From the NCBI RefSeq assembly GCF_018449435.1, contig NZ_JAHCMU010000010.1, positions 62,001-126,000 on the forward strand: a DNA stretch of 64,000 bases, read 5' to 3'. Every line of letters begins with the position of its first letter. The stretch's first letter is position 1. Source of the DNA: Flagellimonas sp. 389. GTDB taxonomy: Bacteria > Bacteroidota > Bacteroidia > Flavobacteriales > Flavobacteriaceae. This document shows positions 7,772 through 16,943 of the stretch, one piece after another. The notes under the pieces are model-generated. The model was given only the letters and a program-made list of their open reading frames with translations. It did no database searches and was not told the DNA's origin. The translations under genes and the position numbers were made by a program.

Positions 7772-9751
7772 CTAAAATCGTTTCTTTAAGACCAACTCTT
7801 CCTTATCATCATAGTAACGCCAAGTACCAACTTGTTGATCATTTTTAAAACGCCCCGTTATTTTTTCAACTCCGTTAGTGTAAAATTCCGTGTAGCGACC
7901 ATGTTTAAGACCATCCTTTAGTTCAACCTCGAATCTAGGTTTTCCATTTGCATACTTTTTCATAAAAGATTTTGCATTTAGGTCTGTGGGATAAATTGGT
8001 TTCAAATTAAAAACAGCTTCGGTAATCTCTTGTTGTTTTACAGGTTGATTTTTAGGTTTAGGTTGCATATTACCCTCTTGAAACTGAGCCTTCTTTTTAA
8101 CCTTTTCCACATCTTGATAATTGACCACCAACCTGCTTTCGAACAAATCATCTTCTGGCATTAGTTGAAAGCCTGCTTGCGGAAAACAGATAATAAAATC
8201 TTTGTTCTTTCTTAATTGTATCCTAGTATTACCATCGGCCAAATCATACATGTTATCATATAAAACAGGGATATTACTGTAAACGAACAAACTGGATTCT
8301 CTTTCAAACTTTTCATTAAAATCCTGAAAATCTTTTGAGGTAGATAAGGTCTCTTTTGCCGTAAAGTCGTTGATAATACTTTTTAAGGTGTTGGGATTAT
8401 TACTGAACACTACATAATCATCTACAGTCGTAAAATAAGGTTTATCAAACTGCTCAAATCGCCCGCCTAACAATAGTTTAAAAAAGCCCTTAATGGAAAG
8501 AAAATTGATTTCGTGTTCTTTATAGGTTACAGCCTTAAACTTGACGGGTGTTTTCTTTTTTATTTGTTTTAATACGAAATCCAGATTAGTTTTTGCATCA
8601 TCTTTACTGTTCGTTTTGAGAACTAAGGCCATTTCGTTTTTTCCTTTCGTAATACTCGATTGGATTTGAAGCAATGCGATTTCATCCCCTATCCAACTTA
8701 TAAAGTTCTCCTTGATATCAATTTTCAGAAATTTTTCGATTTTTGATATTCCCGCTTCATAGCTATCAAATTGTCCTGGATCATCTTGTTGAACGATCAT
8801 AAGATTATCATAGAAGTCCGAAAAACTTTCAAACCCATAGCTAACATAAAGGGCAGTCCGCTTCGGAGCAATTTTTGGTACTGTGCGTTCTGCCGTTCCA
8901 GATTTTTGTAGTGCTTTTAAATAGTCTTGGTTTGTAGCATCAAGATTTGTAAATCCATCAGCGGTAATAGTGCCATTTTCATCCAAGTCAAAACTGAATC
9001 CAGAAAACAAAAAATTTTCATCCATTCTATTGATCCAATCATTGGGCTTATCGGAAAAGCGTTTGTAATACTCATCCAAAAAATCATATTGCAGGTATAA
9101 CCGGAACAAATCCTCATACCCTACTTTTTTATTGATCTCAATAAAACTTAAATCCCTGCCAAGTACAGGTTCTTGATATTGATCTATTGATGCTTCAACA
9201 AGAGTATGGGTATATGAAGCTACCAACTGATTTTTTACAAAGGCCAGGTACATGGTTTCCTTGTTCTTGCGGTCATAGACCTCAAGAATTTCGTGATCAT
9301 GATAATTTCGCTTGCTCAGCGTGTAATTATCGTTGAGCAAGGTATTCAAATAGGTTTTTAGCAATTTGAGTTTAGCTATACGTTTTAAGTCCAGCACATA
9401 AAAAATGCCATAATCTTTGGGCGAGACCATGTGGATGGAAATAAAGAGCGACCTTCCATCAAAAAATTCGAACAGTTTATGATTGTTATTGAAAATCGTG
9501 TCGACCTTCTGGATATTCTCTGTCAATTCGGCAAAATATCCATTTTTTTGAAGGTGGTGCCAGCCCTCACTTTTACTTACTTTCTCCCAGCTTTCTACGG
9601 GTTTATCGGATTCAATGACGAAAACCGCATCTTTCGGAATTAGATAAATGGATTGTAAATTGGTCTTGGGCGATAAAACAAATATGTAAAGTAGATAACC
9701 AATATAGACGAACAATAGTGCCAACAGGCCGAACAGAACTCTTTTTTTCAT
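7772..9751 (-). CDS. Large membrane-anchored DUF3352-like protein with C-terminal MORN-type repeat
   Basis: A 659-residue protein with an N-terminal transmembrane anchor (about residues 4-28). It has a long periplasmic region beginning with IPKDAVFVIESDKPVESWEKV, typical of DUF3352-like proteins of Bacteroidota. The last 60 residues carry two YwqK/MORN-like units (GLKHGRYTEFYTNG and GRFKNDQQVGTWRYYDD). No catalytic residues are evident. A proline/lysine/glutamine-rich linker (around residue 575) separates the two parts. It lies in the same direction as the ACT-like and YraN genes, with gaps of about 65 and 50 bp, so they may be co-transcribed. Function unknown. Confidence 0.7.
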   Translation of the reverse strand: MKKRVLFGLLALLFVYIGYLLYIFVLSPKTNLQSIYLIPKDAVFVIESDKPVESWEKVSKSEGWHHLQKNGYFAELTENIQKVDTIFNNNHKLFEFFDGRSLFISIHMVSPKDYGIFYVLDLKRIAKLKLLKTYLNTLLNDNYTLSKRNYHDHEILEVYDRKNKETMYLAFVKNQLVASYTHTLVEASIDQYQEPVLGRDLSFIEINKKVGYEDLFRLYLQYDFLDEYYKRFSDKPNDWINRMDENFLFSGFSFDLDENGTITADGFTNLDATNQDYLKALQKSGTAERTVPKIAPKRTALYVSYGFESFSDFYDNLMIVQQDDPGQFDSYEAGISKIEKFLKIDIKENFISWIGDEIALLQIQSSITKGKNEMALVLKTNSKDDAKTNLDFVLKQIKKKTPVKFKAVTYKEHEINFLSIKGFFKLLLGGRFEQFDKPYFTTVDDYVVFSNNPNTLKSIINDFTAKETLSTSKDFQDFNEKFERESSLFVYSNIPVLYDNMYDLADGNTRIQLRKNKDFIICFPQAGFQLMPEDDLFESRLVVNYQDVEKVKKKAQFQEGNMQPKPKNQPVKQQEITEAVFNLKPIYPTDLNAKSFMKKYANGKPRFEVELKDGLKHGRYTEFYTNGVEKITGRFKNDQQVGTWRYYDDKEELVLKKRF

Positions 9752-9817
9752 TATTTATAAGAGATATTTCTTTCTTAACAACGAAAAAGCAAATACTTTA
9801 GTTTATTGTTCGCCATA

Positions 9818-10477
9818 TTATAAGGTTTTCAAATCTTTGATTGTTTTGAAAGCCATGTTGACTTGTTCTTCATTGACCAAAATGGTAAACTCATTTGTAG
9901 TTGAAATTACCTCATAGAGCACGATACCTTCCCAAGCCAGTCGTTGAAAAATAAAATAATAGATTCCCGGTACGGAAACATTCTCCGCTGGAAGTTTAAC
10001 GGTTATGGATGAAAGGTTCTCTGCTTTTTGGGTACAACGCTCATGTTTAAAATATCTTTCTACAATGCCATCCATCAAACTACTGATAACAATGTTAATT
10101 TCATTTACCCCTCTTGAAGAAGTATAGAACACATCTTGATTGGCATTTACCGCCTCTAAGAGTTTGGCCTGTTGTTGTAAAATGGTATCAGACGCCAAAA
10201 AGGTATAATCTGTTAATGAAGAACGTACCGTAATTTCACCAATATTCTTTAAGACCTTTACAATTTTATGCGTTGCACGAAATTCCAAATCATCTGAAAG
10301 TCGCTTTAGTGCCATCACTATAGCACCATCTTTTATATCTTTCCCAAGCGCATCGGAGATTTCGGGTTTTATTTGTCTTGATAAGGAAGTTAGATTGATA
10401 ATGCCTTGTGCAAGGGCGCTTTGCAGGAACGGCTTCTTTTTGATGTAATGTTCGACTACAGCAGATATCGTTTTCAT
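9818..10477 (-). CDS. ACT-like regulatory protein (conserved in Flavobacteriia)
   Basis: A 219-residue cytoplasmic protein. The N-terminal 80 residues look helical with a helix-turn-helix-like pattern (GIINLTSLSRQIKPEISDALGKDIKDGAIVMALKRL). The C-terminal half has two ACT-like folds; the LPAENVSVPGIYYFIFQRLAWEGI stretch matches the ACT pattern in which a small ligand binds at the PG turn. Relatives are sometimes labelled aspartate kinase, but no kinase domain is present, so that label should not be used. It may bind an amino acid and act as a regulator; this is inference from fold only. Confidence 0.65.
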   Translation of the reverse strand: MKTISAVVEHYIKKKPFLQSALAQGIINLTSLSRQIKPEISDALGKDIKDGAIVMALKRLSDDLEFRATHKIVKVLKNIGEITVRSSLTDYTFLASDTILQQQAKLLEAVNANQDVFYTSSRGVNEINIVISSLMDGIVERYFKHERCTQKAENLSSITVKLPAENVSVPGIYYFIFQRLAWEGIVLYEVISTTNEFTILVNEEQVNMAFKTIKDLKTL

Positions 10478-10529
10478 CTTGGTTTGGATTTGAACAAAAA
10501 TAACATATTGTTACAAATAAAACAAATGG

Positions 10530-10889
10530 TTAAAAATGATAGAATGCATTTTCCAGATGCTCAATGCTAAACTTCCCTTTATCATTGATTACGGTAATTA
10601 CATCAAACCGAACATCCGCATCTAGTTCATTTTCCTCGACATAATGATTTGCTGTTGTGACCAAGAGTCCAATTTTCTTCTTATTTATGGTATCCGAAAT
10701 AGCCTCAAAAAAGCCACTGGTCCTTGATTTTACTTCTACTATGCATAACATATCTTCTTTTTTCGCAATGATATCGATCTCTCCCTTTAGGTATCTATAG
10801 TTTCTACTGCATATCTCATAGCCTTCTTGAAGTAGAAAATCCACTGCTTTTTGTTCGCCAAGCTTTCCTAGGTCATTATGTTTTCCCAT
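10530..10889 (-). CDS. YraN family (UPF0102) nuclease-like protein
   Basis: A 119-residue protein with the complete YraN/UPF0102 signature: GKLGEQKAVDFL at the start, NYRYLKGEIDIIAK, then VEVKSRT (the D-x-E-x-K PD-(D/E)XK-like core). The family has the Holliday-junction-resolvase fold and is widely conserved, with activity not firmly established. Length is as expected. It is the first gene of a possible three-gene group running leftward with the ACT-like and DUF3352-like genes. Confidence 0.92.
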   Translation of the reverse strand: MGKHNDLGKLGEQKAVDFLLQEGYEICSRNYRYLKGEIDIIAKKEDMLCIVEVKSRTSGFFEAISDTINKKKIGLLVTTANHYVEENELDADVRFDVITVINDKGKFSIEHLENAFYHF

Positions 10890-11058
10890 AAATGCGGAAA
10901 AATATTAAAAAAATTATGCAGTTCATCGAAAAATTTAACAGTTCACGGGAAAAACAACGTTAACTATTGTAATTTGTTGGCCCAATTGAACCACACCAAC
11001 ATCAACTAAACATATAGTTGCCCCTAAACTATGGACTTTCTTAACCCCAAACATTGTT

Positions 11059-12555
11059 ATGGAGTATTTCATCAATTGTAATTCCTCACCTTTAGCGGAG
11101 TACAATACACCACTGGATAAAACCCGTGCTGAACACTTATACCGAAGGCTAGGTTTTAGCGCATCGGTACAGACCATTACTGCAGCTGTTGGACAGACGG
11201 CAGGCAATCTTGTAGATAACCTAATGAACCAAGCCCTAGCGGCACCCGTTATCCCACCCCCGGAATGGGCAGATTGGACAAATGCCAATTACCCGGAAGA
11301 TGACGACTTGGCCAGACCGATTAAGCGAGCCCAACAAGAAGAGTTCACTCTTTCTTATGTCAACTCGCTACTGGACAATAACCTAAGGGATAGAATGAGC
11401 TTCTTTTGGAGCAACCATTTTGTTACAGAGCTAGACGTTTATAATTGTAATTCTTTTCTGTATTACTACATAAATTGTCTACAGCGTAACGCTCTAGGGA
11501 ATTTTAGAACCTTCGTAAGCGAAATTGGTTTGACCAGTGCCATGCTCTATTATTTAGATGGAGTTAGAAACCGAGGTAACAATCCCAACGAAAATTATGC
11601 CCGTGAGCTTTATGAGCTTTTTACCTTGGGAGAAGGCAACGGCTATACTGAAGAAGATATTATAGAAACTTCCAAATCACTCTCTGGATATACTGAACGT
11701 GGTGAAGAAGGGTGTACGCAAGTTACTTTTGATTCAGACAATTTTAACACAGATAACAAAACTATTTTTGGTCAAACAGGTAATTGGGGCTATGATGATA
11801 CCATTGATATTCTCTTTACCCAAAAAGCCGACTTGATCGCAGGTTTTATCTGCAAAAAACTATACGAATTTTTTGTGCACCCTGATTCTACAAACGATCA
11901 AGGCGGGAACGCTCCAGATATCATTAATGGAATGGCACAGAGAATGGTTTCCAGTAACTTTGAAATTGCTCCAGTACTTTCAGAATTGTTCAAAAGCCAG
12001 CACTTTTTTGATGAAACCGCTATAGGTGTCATTATCAAAAGTCCCTTTGACCTATATCTGAACTTCTTCAAGGAAACCAGTTTTACGTACAATGAAAATG
12101 ATTTACTAGAAGTTGTTGGTAATTCTACGGTGTTAGGTCAGGAACTGTTTGACCCCTTTGATGTTGCCGGTTGGCAACGGGACCGGGAATGGATCAACAC
12201 CAATTTTATCATAGGTCGCTGGATAAGCATGGAGGACCTTTTATTAGACTTATATGGAGCAGATTCAGGACAATTTGCGACTTTTGGAGTTGAAGTAACC
12301 ATCGCCTCAGGAATCGATCCTGGAATGGAAAGTGACCCTGCAGTGGTTGCAAGGGCCATTGTAGACAAATTAACCCCGAAGGGACTTTTAGAGCAATCTC
12401 AATATGATGCAGCTATCACTGTTTTTAGAGAACCTTATGAGAACACCAACACAATAGAATCTGGAAATTGGAGAATTACGCTTGAAAATGCAGATGCCCA
12501 AGTGTACTTATTGTTACGTCATTTGTCTAGACAACCTGAATTTCAACTTAAATAA
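11059..12555 (+). CDS. DUF1800 family protein
   Basis: A 498-residue protein with the DUF1800 landmarks: an N-terminal RAEHLYRRLGFSAS segment, LRDRMSFFWSNHFVTE, NENYARELYELFTLGEGNGYTEEDI (the conserved ARELxELFTLG core), and a late FDVAGWQRDREWINT. The ATG at 11059 keeps the whole domain. DUF1800 genes are almost always followed by a DUF1501 gene, as here 11 bp downstream. The pair is thought to act outside the cytoplasm on an unknown substrate. No signal peptide is visible, although its partner has one. Confidence 0.9.
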   Translation: MEYFINCNSSPLAEYNTPLDKTRAEHLYRRLGFSASVQTITAAVGQTAGNLVDNLMNQALAAPVIPPPEWADWTNANYPEDDDLARPIKRAQQEEFTLSYVNSLLDNNLRDRMSFFWSNHFVTELDVYNCNSFLYYYINCLQRNALGNFRTFVSEIGLTSAMLYYLDGVRNRGNNPNENYARELYELFTLGEGNGYTEEDIIETSKSLSGYTERGEEGCTQVTFDSDNFNTDNKTIFGQTGNWGYDDTIDILFTQKADLIAGFICKKLYEFFVHPDSTNDQGGNAPDIINGMAQRMVSSNFEIAPVLSELFKSQHFFDETAIGVIIKSPFDLYLNFFKETSFTYNENDLLEVVGNSTVLGQELFDPFDVAGWQRDREWINTNFIIGRWISMEDLLLDLYGADSGQFATFGVEVTIASGIDPGMESDPAVVARAIVDKLTPKGLLEQSQYDAAITVFREPYENTNTIESGNWRITLENADAQVYLLLRHLSRQPEFQLK

Positions 12556-12566
12556 CCCCTACTACT

Positions 12567-14285
12567 ATGTGCGATACTCATAACGATCACGATACAGATA
12601 CATCACCACACAAAGGCCTGGAACATGAAGGCCACGATTTAGAACATAAAAACTGGAGCAGACGTTCCTTTATCCAAGCATTGGGTATTGCCGGTTCCGG
12701 TTCCATGTTTTTGGGAAGCAACTTACTTACGGCATCTGGACCTTCTCCATTGACCTCAGCAATAGCAGCAGCTGAAACTGACAATATTCTTATTTTGATT
12801 CGATTGTCCGGTGGTAACGATGGCTTAAGTACCGTTATTCCTATTCAACAATACGACACCTATGCCAATGCAAGACCCAATATCTATATTCCCGAGAGTA
12901 AAGTTTTAAAGCTAACGGATGATTTTGGTGTACCTACCTACATGAGTGCCTTAGAGCCTCTTTGGGGAGAAGGGCAATTCAAAGCAGTTCATGGTGTAGG
13001 CTATGAAAGACAAAGCTTATCCCATTTTACGGGGTCGGACATTTTTGCTAATACCGATTTGACCAGCACCGGTTTTTCTGGATTGAATACAGGTTGGATG
13101 GGAAGGCATTTTGAAAATATTTATCCAGATTATTTAATCAATCCTCCTGAAGCTCCTGCAGCAATACAGATTGGTAACATAGCAAACTTGGTTTTTCAAG
13201 GTGAAGAGACCAACTATGCATTTGTAACGAATAATGTAGATCAACTGGAAGAAATTGCTCAAACCGGGTCTTTCTATGATATTGAAAATGCTCCTTTCGA
13301 TAATTGTATGTACGGTGATCAACTTAAATTTTTAAGAGGGGTTGCAAATACCACATACGAATATGCTGGGAAAATCCACGCTGCCTACGAAAGAGGAGAA
13401 AACCAAGTGGAATACCAAGAGAATGGTTTTGCAAGACAGTTGGCATTGTTGGCTAGGTTAATCAAAGGAAATTTGGGCACAAAAGTGTATATGATTTCTA
13501 TGGGTGGTTTTGACACTCACGGTAACCAGCCTTTAGCACACGAACGATTGATGTCCAATCTTTCGATAGCGATAAACAATTTTTATGAAGATATTGCCTT
13601 TACCCAACAAGATGAACAGGTACTTAGTATGACCTTTTCAGAATTTGGACGAAGAATTTTTGAGAATGGCTCTACAGGTACAGACCACGGAAAAGCTGCA
13701 CCTACGCTATTCTTTGGATCAGGATTAAAAGGGAGTGCCTTTGTAGGGGAACACCCCTCATTGGATAGCCCTAACAGTCGAGGAAATTTAGATTACACCA
13801 TGGACTTTAGGGATTTATATGCCACCGTTCTGGCCGAATGGCTTTGTGTTCCAATACCTTTGGTAGAACAACATTTATTGAACCATACCTATGCTCCGGT
13901 CAATCTTGGGTTTAATTGTAGTGGTACCGATTTCCCGGATATTGCTATGGATAGTGACCCTCCAACTTTACCAGACACTCCACCAAGTCCGGACGGTATG
14001 AATCCAGACCCAGATTTATTGAATACCATTGTTCATAAACCGTATTATCCTTCAGAAAGAAATCCACATATTTATTTGGAAATGCCCGTTGCGGCCCATG
14101 TTGATATTCAATTGTATAACATCCTTGGTCAAAATGTAGGTACTGTTTTCAACGAAATGATGTTGGAAGGTTCTGCAGAAATCAACATTAGGGAAAGGAT
14201 GCGGGATAGCCTATCTACTGGAAAATACATCTATCAAATCCAAGTGGGCGACCAAAGAATGAGCAAATCAGTAATGATTATGTAA
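12567..14285 (+). CDS. DUF1501 family secreted protein with T9SS-like C-terminal sorting domain
   Basis: A 572-residue protein. A His/Asp-rich N-terminus (residues 1-28) precedes a twin-arginine-type signal (SRRSFIQALGIAGSGSMFLG). The DUF1501 domain follows, with ILIRLSGGNDGLSTVIP, a SMGGFDTHGNQ motif and FSEFGRRIFENGSTGTDHGKA, as in the sulfatase-like alkaline-phosphatase superfamily. After a proline/aspartate-rich linker near residue 470, the last 80 residues (YNILGQNVG... GKYIYQIQVGD...SKSVMIM) look like a type A T9SS sorting domain, suggesting cell-surface export. It is co-transcribed with the DUF1800 gene and followed by an intrinsic terminator. Confidence 0.88.
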   Translation: MCDTHNDHDTDTSPHKGLEHEGHDLEHKNWSRRSFIQALGIAGSGSMFLGSNLLTASGPSPLTSAIAAAETDNILILIRLSGGNDGLSTVIPIQQYDTYANARPNIYIPESKVLKLTDDFGVPTYMSALEPLWGEGQFKAVHGVGYERQSLSHFTGSDIFANTDLTSTGFSGLNTGWMGRHFENIYPDYLINPPEAPAAIQIGNIANLVFQGEETNYAFVTNNVDQLEEIAQTGSFYDIENAPFDNCMYGDQLKFLRGVANTTYEYAGKIHAAYERGENQVEYQENGFARQLALLARLIKGNLGTKVYMISMGGFDTHGNQPLAHERLMSNLSIAINNFYEDIAFTQQDEQVLSMTFSEFGRRIFENGSTGTDHGKAAPTLFFGSGLKGSAFVGEHPSLDSPNSRGNLDYTMDFRDLYATVLAEWLCVPIPLVEQHLLNHTYAPVNLGFNCSGTDFPDIAMDSDPPTLPDTPPSPDGMNPDPDLLNTIVHKPYYPSERNPHIYLEMPVAAHVDIQLYNILGQNVGTVFNEMMLEGSAEINIRERMRDSLSTGKYIYQIQVGDQRMSKSVMIM

Positions 14286-14312
14286 CAACGAGTAACACTT
14301 ACATTCCAGAAT

Positions 14313-14361
14313 CCTCCGATAGTGCATCTCCCCACCCCTTTTAGGGTTGCATAATCGGAGG
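14313..14361 (+). terminator. Intrinsic terminator after the DUF1800-DUF1501 operon
   Basis: CCTCCGATAGTGCA (14313-14326) pairs with TGCATAATCGGAGG (14348-14361) at 12 of 14 positions. A T-rich tract follows immediately. It lies 28 bp after the DUF1501 stop and just before the end of the convergent small gene, so it may serve both directions. Confidence 0.75.
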
Positions 14362-14369
14362 TTTCCTTT

Positions 14370-14531
14370 TTAGGTCAACTTGGGTTTGTCCTTATCTGTT
14401 TTAAATGACAGTGCCTTTTTCACTTCGTGATTTTTGTCTTTGTAGACTTTGGTCACCTCTTTCTTTTCCTCCTTTAAGACGGATTTGAACTTCTCAAGAT
14501 TCTTCAACTTTTTAGGATTACCAGTACTCAT
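14370..14531 (-). CDS. Small basic lysine-rich protein
   Basis: Reading from the ATG at 14531 gives 53 residues starting MSTGNPKKLKNLEKFK and ending KDKPKLT. It is about one third lysine and appears fully helical. An upstream in-frame extension to 14624 lacks protein-like composition and is not favoured. It resembles small charged proteins common in Flavobacteriaceae but belongs to no family I can name. It may be nucleic-acid binding; this is only inference from charge. Confidence 0.5.
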   Translation of the reverse strand: MSTGNPKKLKNLEKFKSVLKEEKKEVTKVYKDKNHEVKKALSFKTDKDKPKLT

Positions 14532-14696
14532 AGCATTAATTTTTATAGGTATATTCTTACAATATATGGAATATCTATATCTCCAACTAAAAATCAATAC
14601 TGTTTTTGATATCGGCATATTCATAAACTACTTCATAGAAATGGTGAAATCACTCTAATGAAATTCTGTATTTTTGAGGCTTAATCTAAATAGTAC

Positions 14697-16817
14697 ATGT
14701 CTCAGACTTTATCACCTTCAAGATATACCATTACCGCAGCCTTGCCCTATACCAATGGTCCTATCCATATTGGACATTTGGCAGGGGTATATGTCCCCGC
14801 AGATATCTATGCCCGTTATCAAAGATTACAGGGGAAAGATGTTGCTTTTATCTGTGGTAGCGACGAACACGGAGTGGCCATCCCAATGAAGGCAAAAAAA
14901 GAAGGTGTTACTCCAAAGGAGATTATTGACAGATACCATGAAATTATTAAAAAGTCTTTTGCTGATTTTGGAATTTCCTTCGATAATTATTCCCGCACCT
15001 CGGCAGAAATTCATCATAAGACAGCATCGGATTTTTTTGAAAAATTATACCAACAAGAGGATTTTATAGAAGAGGTCACAGAACAATTGTACGATGATAA
15101 AGCCAAGCAGTTTTTAGCAGATAGATTTGTTACGGGTACCTGTCCAAAATGTGGGTATGAAGAAGCTTACGGAGATCAGTGCGAGAATTGTGGTTCTTCC
15201 CTCAATGCAACGGATTTGATCAATCCAAAATCTACCATAACAGGTGGTATTCCAATATTGAAAAAGACCAAACATTGGTTTCTACCACTGGACCGTTATG
15301 AAGATTTTTTAAAAGAATGGATTTTGGAAGGCCACAAAAACGATTGGAAACCCAATGTCTACGGTCAATGTAAATCTTGGATAGATGATGGTTTAAAACC
15401 ACGTGCCGTTACGCGCGATTTGGATTGGGGTATTCCAGTACCTGTTGAAGGTGGTGAAGGAAAGGTACTCTATGTTTGGTTCGATGCGCCCATTGGCTAT
15501 ATCTCTTCAACTAAGGAATGGGCAAAAAGAGAGGGAAAAAATTGGGAGCCCTATTGGAAAGATAAAGAGAGTAAATTGCTTCACTTTATTGGTAAGGACA
15601 ACATCGTTTTTCACTGTATTATCTTTCCGAGCATGCTAAAGGCACATGGCGACTTTATCTTACCGGAAAATGTACCAGCAAATGAATTTCTAAACTTAGA
15701 AGGCAACAAGCTATCTACATCCAAAAATTGGGCGGTTTGGTTGCATGAGTATTTGGTTGAATTTCCAAATATGGAAGATGTGCTTCGCTACACATTGACT
15801 GCCAATGCCCCTGAAACAAAGGATAATGATTTTACATGGAAGGATTTTCAAGCGAGAAATAACAACGAACTAGTTGCCATTTTTGGAAATTTTATAAACA
15901 GGGTAGCAGTCTTAACGCATAAATATTATGATGGTGTAATTCCCACCCCTGATGCATTTCAAGATGTTGACAAAGAAACTTTGAAGTCTTTACAGAATTT
16001 TCCAGCGCTTATTTCCAGTTCTCTGGAACGCTACCGATTTAGGGAAGCAAGTCAAGAATTAATGAACTTGGCGCGATTGGGCAATAAATATTTAGCAGAC
16101 GAAGAGCCTTGGAAATTGATAAAAACTGATGCGGAGCGTACCAAAACAGTGATGTTCGTTGCACTTCAGATTGCTACTGGACTGGCTGTGCTCAGCGAAC
16201 CGTTTTTACCATTTACCTCCAAGAAATTAAAAACCATTCTCAATATCGGTTCAGGTAGTCATACTGAGCCTATCGAAGGAGCGGTCGATACCTCTTGGAA
16301 TACTATTGAAACCCAAGAAACTCTGCTCTCATCAGGACATCAAATTAATAAAAGTGAATTGTTGTTCCGCAAAGTAGAGGACAACGAAATTGAAGCACAA
16401 TTGGAGAAACTTGAAGCTACAAAAAAAGCAAATGCTTCGACAGAGCTCAGCACAAGTCAAATGGAAAAAGAAGTTATGGCACAAAAAGATACCATCACCT
16501 TTGATGATTTTACCAAATTGGATATGCGGGTGGGAACAATTATAGCTGCAGAAAAAATGCCTAAAGCCAATAAACTTTTGGTGTTAAAAGTAGATACTGG
16601 TTTGGATACCCGGACCATCGTTTCTGGAATTGCCGAAAGTTTTAAACCTGAAGAAATTATAGGTAAAAAAGTTACCGTTTTGGTAAATCTTGCTTCGAGA
16701 AAACTACGTGGGGTCGAAAGTGAGGGGATGATTTTGATGACCGAAAACAAAGGGGGTAAATTGGTATTTGTAAATCCTGATGAAGACGGGGTTGGGAATG
16801 GTGAGGGTATAAATTAA
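14697..16817 (+). CDS. metG: Methionyl-tRNA synthetase
   Basis: A 706-residue class I synthetase charging tRNA-Met. HIGH motif in [10 protein letters not shown] (residue about 22), a zinc knuckle with two CxxC pairs ([18 protein letters not shown], about residues 148-165), KLSTSKN as the KMSKS-loop equivalent (about 340), and a C-terminal EMAPII/Trbp111-like tRNA-binding domain ([14 protein letters not shown] onward, about 600-706). The linker before that domain carries two pieces of a palindromic repeat, GSHTEPIE (about residue 521) and ASTELS (about 580), both in frame. Such insertions sit where length is tolerated, so the enzyme is probably active. Confidence 0.97.
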   Translation: MSQTLSPSRYTITAALPYTNGPIHIGHLAGVYVPADIYARYQRLQGKDVAFICGSDEHGVAIPMKAKKEGVTPKEIIDRYHEIIKKSFADFGISFDNYSRTSAEIHHKTASDFFEKLYQQEDFIEEVTEQLYDDKAKQFLADRFVTGTCPKCGYEEAYGDQCENCGSSLNATDLINPKSTITGGIPILKKTKHWFLPLDRYEDFLKEWILEGHKNDWKPNVYGQCKSWIDDGLKPRAVTRDLDWGIPVPVEGGEGKVLYVWFDAPIGYISSTKEWAKREGKNWEPYWKDKESKLLHFIGKDNIVFHCIIFPSMLKAHGDFILPENVPANEFLNLEGNKLSTSKNWAVWLHEYLVEFPNMEDVLRYTLTANAPETKDNDFTWKDFQARNNNELVAIFGNFINRVAVLTHKYYDGVIPTPDAFQDVDKETLKSLQNFPALISSSLERYRFREASQELMNLARLGNKYLADEEPWKLIKTDAERTKTVMFVALQIATGLAVLSEPFLPFTSKKLKTILNIGSGSHTEPIEGAVDTSWNTIETQETLLSSGHQINKSELLFRKVEDNEIEAQLEKLEATKKANASTELSTSQMEKEVMAQKDTITFDDFTKLDMRVGTIIAAEKMPKANKLLVLKVDTGLDTRTIVSGIAESFKPEEIIGKKVTVLVNLASRKLRGVESEGMILMTENKGGKLVFVNPDEDGVGNGEGIN
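16258..16278. repeat. Repeat-derived segment in metG (piece 1)
   Basis: GTCATACTGAGCCTATCGAAG reads like the right arm of the palindromic repeats found in mfd (compare CTGAGCATAGTCGAAG), with one base missing. It encodes part of an insertion between the anticodon-binding region and the conserved [11 protein letters not shown] segment. Confidence 0.45.
16435..16451. repeat. Repeat-derived segment in metG (piece 2)
   Basis: CTTCGACAGAGCTCAGC matches the left arm of the mfd palindromic element (CTTCGACTACGCTCAGC) at 14 of 17 positions. It is read in the same codon phase, giving ASTELS here against ASTTLS and ASATLS in Mfd. Confidence 0.5.
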
Positions 16818-16839
16818 TTCTAATAATCTAATATGTAAT

Positions 16840-16890
16840 GTCACATCGAGCGCCCACCTGAAAGACGAAGTCGGGCAGGCAGTCGAGATG
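16840..16890. repeat. Intergenic flavobacterial repeat with internal insert
   Basis: The stretch opens with GTCACATCGAGCG and closes with CAGTCGAGATG, the two halves of a common short flavobacterial intergenic repeat. About 27 bp beginning CCCACCTGAAAGACGAAG lie between them. It occupies the 126-bp gap between metG and tex, together with no recognisable gene. Confidence 0.4.
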
Positions 16891-16943
16891 CAGTACACTT
16901 CAGCCTAGCTAGAAAAAGAATACATACACCCTAGTAAGAATCC

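Noticed and set aside
9818-10477. Aspartate kinase
   Set aside because: No kinase motifs; only ACT-like domains are visible, so the label would be misleading.
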